A stretch of 64,000 nt of DNA, from the NCBI GenBank assembly GCA_024703855.1, contig CP087965.1, positions 1,852,001-1,916,000 on the forward strand, written 5' to 3'. The notes under the pieces are model-generated. The model was not told the origin of the DNA, searched no databases, and saw nothing but the letters and a program-made list of their open reading frames with translations. Source of the stretch: Polaromonas sp. P2-4. GTDB lineage: Bacteria > Pseudomonadota > Gammaproteobacteria > Burkholderiales > Burkholderiaceae_C. Position numbers and translations under genes: made by a program. Positions 62,952-64,000 of this stretch are shown here, piece after piece (position 1 is the first letter of the stretch; the number at the start of each line of letters is the position of its first letter).

Positions 62952-63690
62952 ATGGCACAAATCACCATCGAAAACGTCGGCAAGGTCACACTATTCACTA
63001 TCAACCGCCCGGCGCGAAAGAACGCTATCTGCAAGGACACGGCGTTGGAGCTGCAACAAGGCTTTGCCGAGTTCGACGCGTCCGAACAGCGCGTGGCCGT
63101 CATTACCGGTGCAGGGAATGACGCTTTTTCCTCGGGCGCCGACGTGACCAATCTGCCCGAACTGTGGCGCTGCATTCCGGGTTCCGGCATCACGACCGAA
63201 AAGCCGATCATCGCAGCCACCGCAGGCTGGGTCGTCGGTGGCTCGCTGGTCCTCACAATGATGTGCGATCTGCTGGTGGCGGCCGAGAACACCAAGTTCT
63301 CCTACCCCGAGGCGCGCCTGGGCTTTACCGGCGGCATGATCGCCGGGCTGGCCGCGCGCATTCCGCACAAGGTCGCCATGGACATCATGCTGTTGGGTCG
63401 CACGGTAGACGCCAAGCGCGGCTATGAGATCGGGCTTGCAGAGCGAACTCGTTGCGGTCGGCAAGCAGGTCGAGGTTGCAATGAAGCAGGCTGAGGAACT
63501 GGCGAACTCCTCGCCGCTGGTGCTGCGCACCATCAAGCGTTTCGTGAACCAGCACATCATGCCCAAGGGACCTTCGGAAATCATGGCCGAGACGATGCGT
63601 CAGCTCAACGTCGTGCGCGACAGCGACGACATCAAGGAGGGCATGGCCGCCTTCCGCGAAAAGCGGAAACCGGTTTACGTCGGCCGTTGA
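62952..63690 (+). CDS. Enoyl-CoA hydratase/isomerase family protein (one frameshift)
   Basis: The protein is about 245 residues. It starts MAQITIENVGKVTLFTINRP; the crotonase oxyanion-hole parts are DAFSSGADVTNL and ATAGWVVGGSLVLTMMCDLL. The frame breaks near 63438 and resumes SELVAVGKQVEVAMKQAEEL. It is a second crotonase paralogue in the operon, as in Variovorax 3-sulfinopropionate clusters, which carry two ech genes. Confidence 0.88.
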
Positions 63691-63739
63691 TCGGCAGCGA
63701 GCCCCACACACACCCCTGAAAAAAGTCCAGGAGACAAAT

Positions 63740-64000
63740 ATGAACACCCTGTTCACCCGCGCCCTGCTGCCCCTGGCAGCGCTCTTGCCGCTATTGGCAC
63801 CACCCGCCGCTCTGGCCCAAGCCCCCTGGCCAAACAAGCCGGTGCGCATGATCGTGCCGTACCCGGCGGGCGGCAATTCGGATGCGATCGGCCGCTTTGT
63901 CGCTCAAAAGCTCGCGGTGGCGCTGGGGCAGGCCATCGTGGTGGAAAACAAGGCCGGCGCCGGTGCCACCATCGGCACCGAAGCCGCGGCGCGTGCGTCC
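63740..64000 (+). CDS. Bug-family (TctC-like) periplasmic solute receptor, cut by window edge
   Basis: The first 87 residues are present. The signal peptide is MNTLFTRALLPLAALLPLLA, with a cut after ALA; then WPNKPVRMIVPYPAGGNSDA and VVENKAGAGATIGTEAAARA, the Bug signature. AGGAG lies eight bases before the ATG. These receptors bind carboxylates and often sit with the catabolic genes for their ligand. Confidence 0.93.
   Translation, partial: MNTLFTRALLPLAALLPLLAPPAALAQAPWPNKPVRMIVPYPAGGNSDAIGRFVAQKLAVALGQAIVVENKAGAGATIGTEAAARAS

Overview
The window is a 64 kb piece of a high-GC betaproteobacterial chromosome, most likely Burkholderiales, family Comamonadaceae (Polaromonas/Rhodoferax/Variovorax-like). 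This rests on the protein content (Bug-type solute receptor, DUF4148 protein, PhoPQ-like pair with a PepSY protein) and on a short interspersed repeat of a kind I associate with that family. No rRNA, CRISPR array or complete tRNA is visible.

Layout. 1-3532: kup and a short KdpD/KdpE pair. 3609-7203: creatininase-family enzyme and small conserved genes. 7452-18100: one leftward operon of LysR regulator, flavin monooxygenase, peptide-type ABC transporter, BAAT-like thioesterase and a double-CMD peroxidase-like protein. 18259-19872: B12-binding radical SAM protein. 20060-28580: type I restriction-modification locus (hsdM, hsdS, hsdR) carrying a toxin-antitoxin-SecB-like chaperone (TAC) module between hsdS and hsdR. 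28749-37035: dsbD, CoA-binding protein, methyltransferase, hemE, priA. 37044-39829: ECF42-like sigma factor with two DGPF/YCII proteins and an SRPBCC protein. 40125-49745: DUF4148 protein, AEC transporter, rep helicase, pldA, a second-type fusA and a cation/proton antiporter. 49865-53168: two-component system with small envelope proteins. 53335-57891: mobile zone at a tRNA-Phe fragment (two integrases, vapBC, an IS3 element, Tn3 and IS21 remnants). 58181-64000: catabolic operon (class III CoA-transferase, Gln-type thiol dioxygenase, two enoyl-CoA hydratases, ADP-forming acyl-CoA synthetase, Bug receptor) that fits 3-mercaptopropionate or 3-sulfinopropionate use.

More than half of the protein genes are interrupted by single-base frameshifts, about fifty in all, mostly in homopolymers (runs of 5 where 6 are needed, and the reverse) or GC dinucleotide runs. 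They hit essential genes (hemE, priA) and an IS alike, so I read them as sequencing or assembly errors rather than decay. Such genes are annotated over their full inferred span with the break position given.

The strongest novel leads are the TAC module inside the type I R-M operon, a short repeat family that has become signal-peptide or membrane-segment coding sequence in three genes, and the thiol-dioxygenase catabolic operon.
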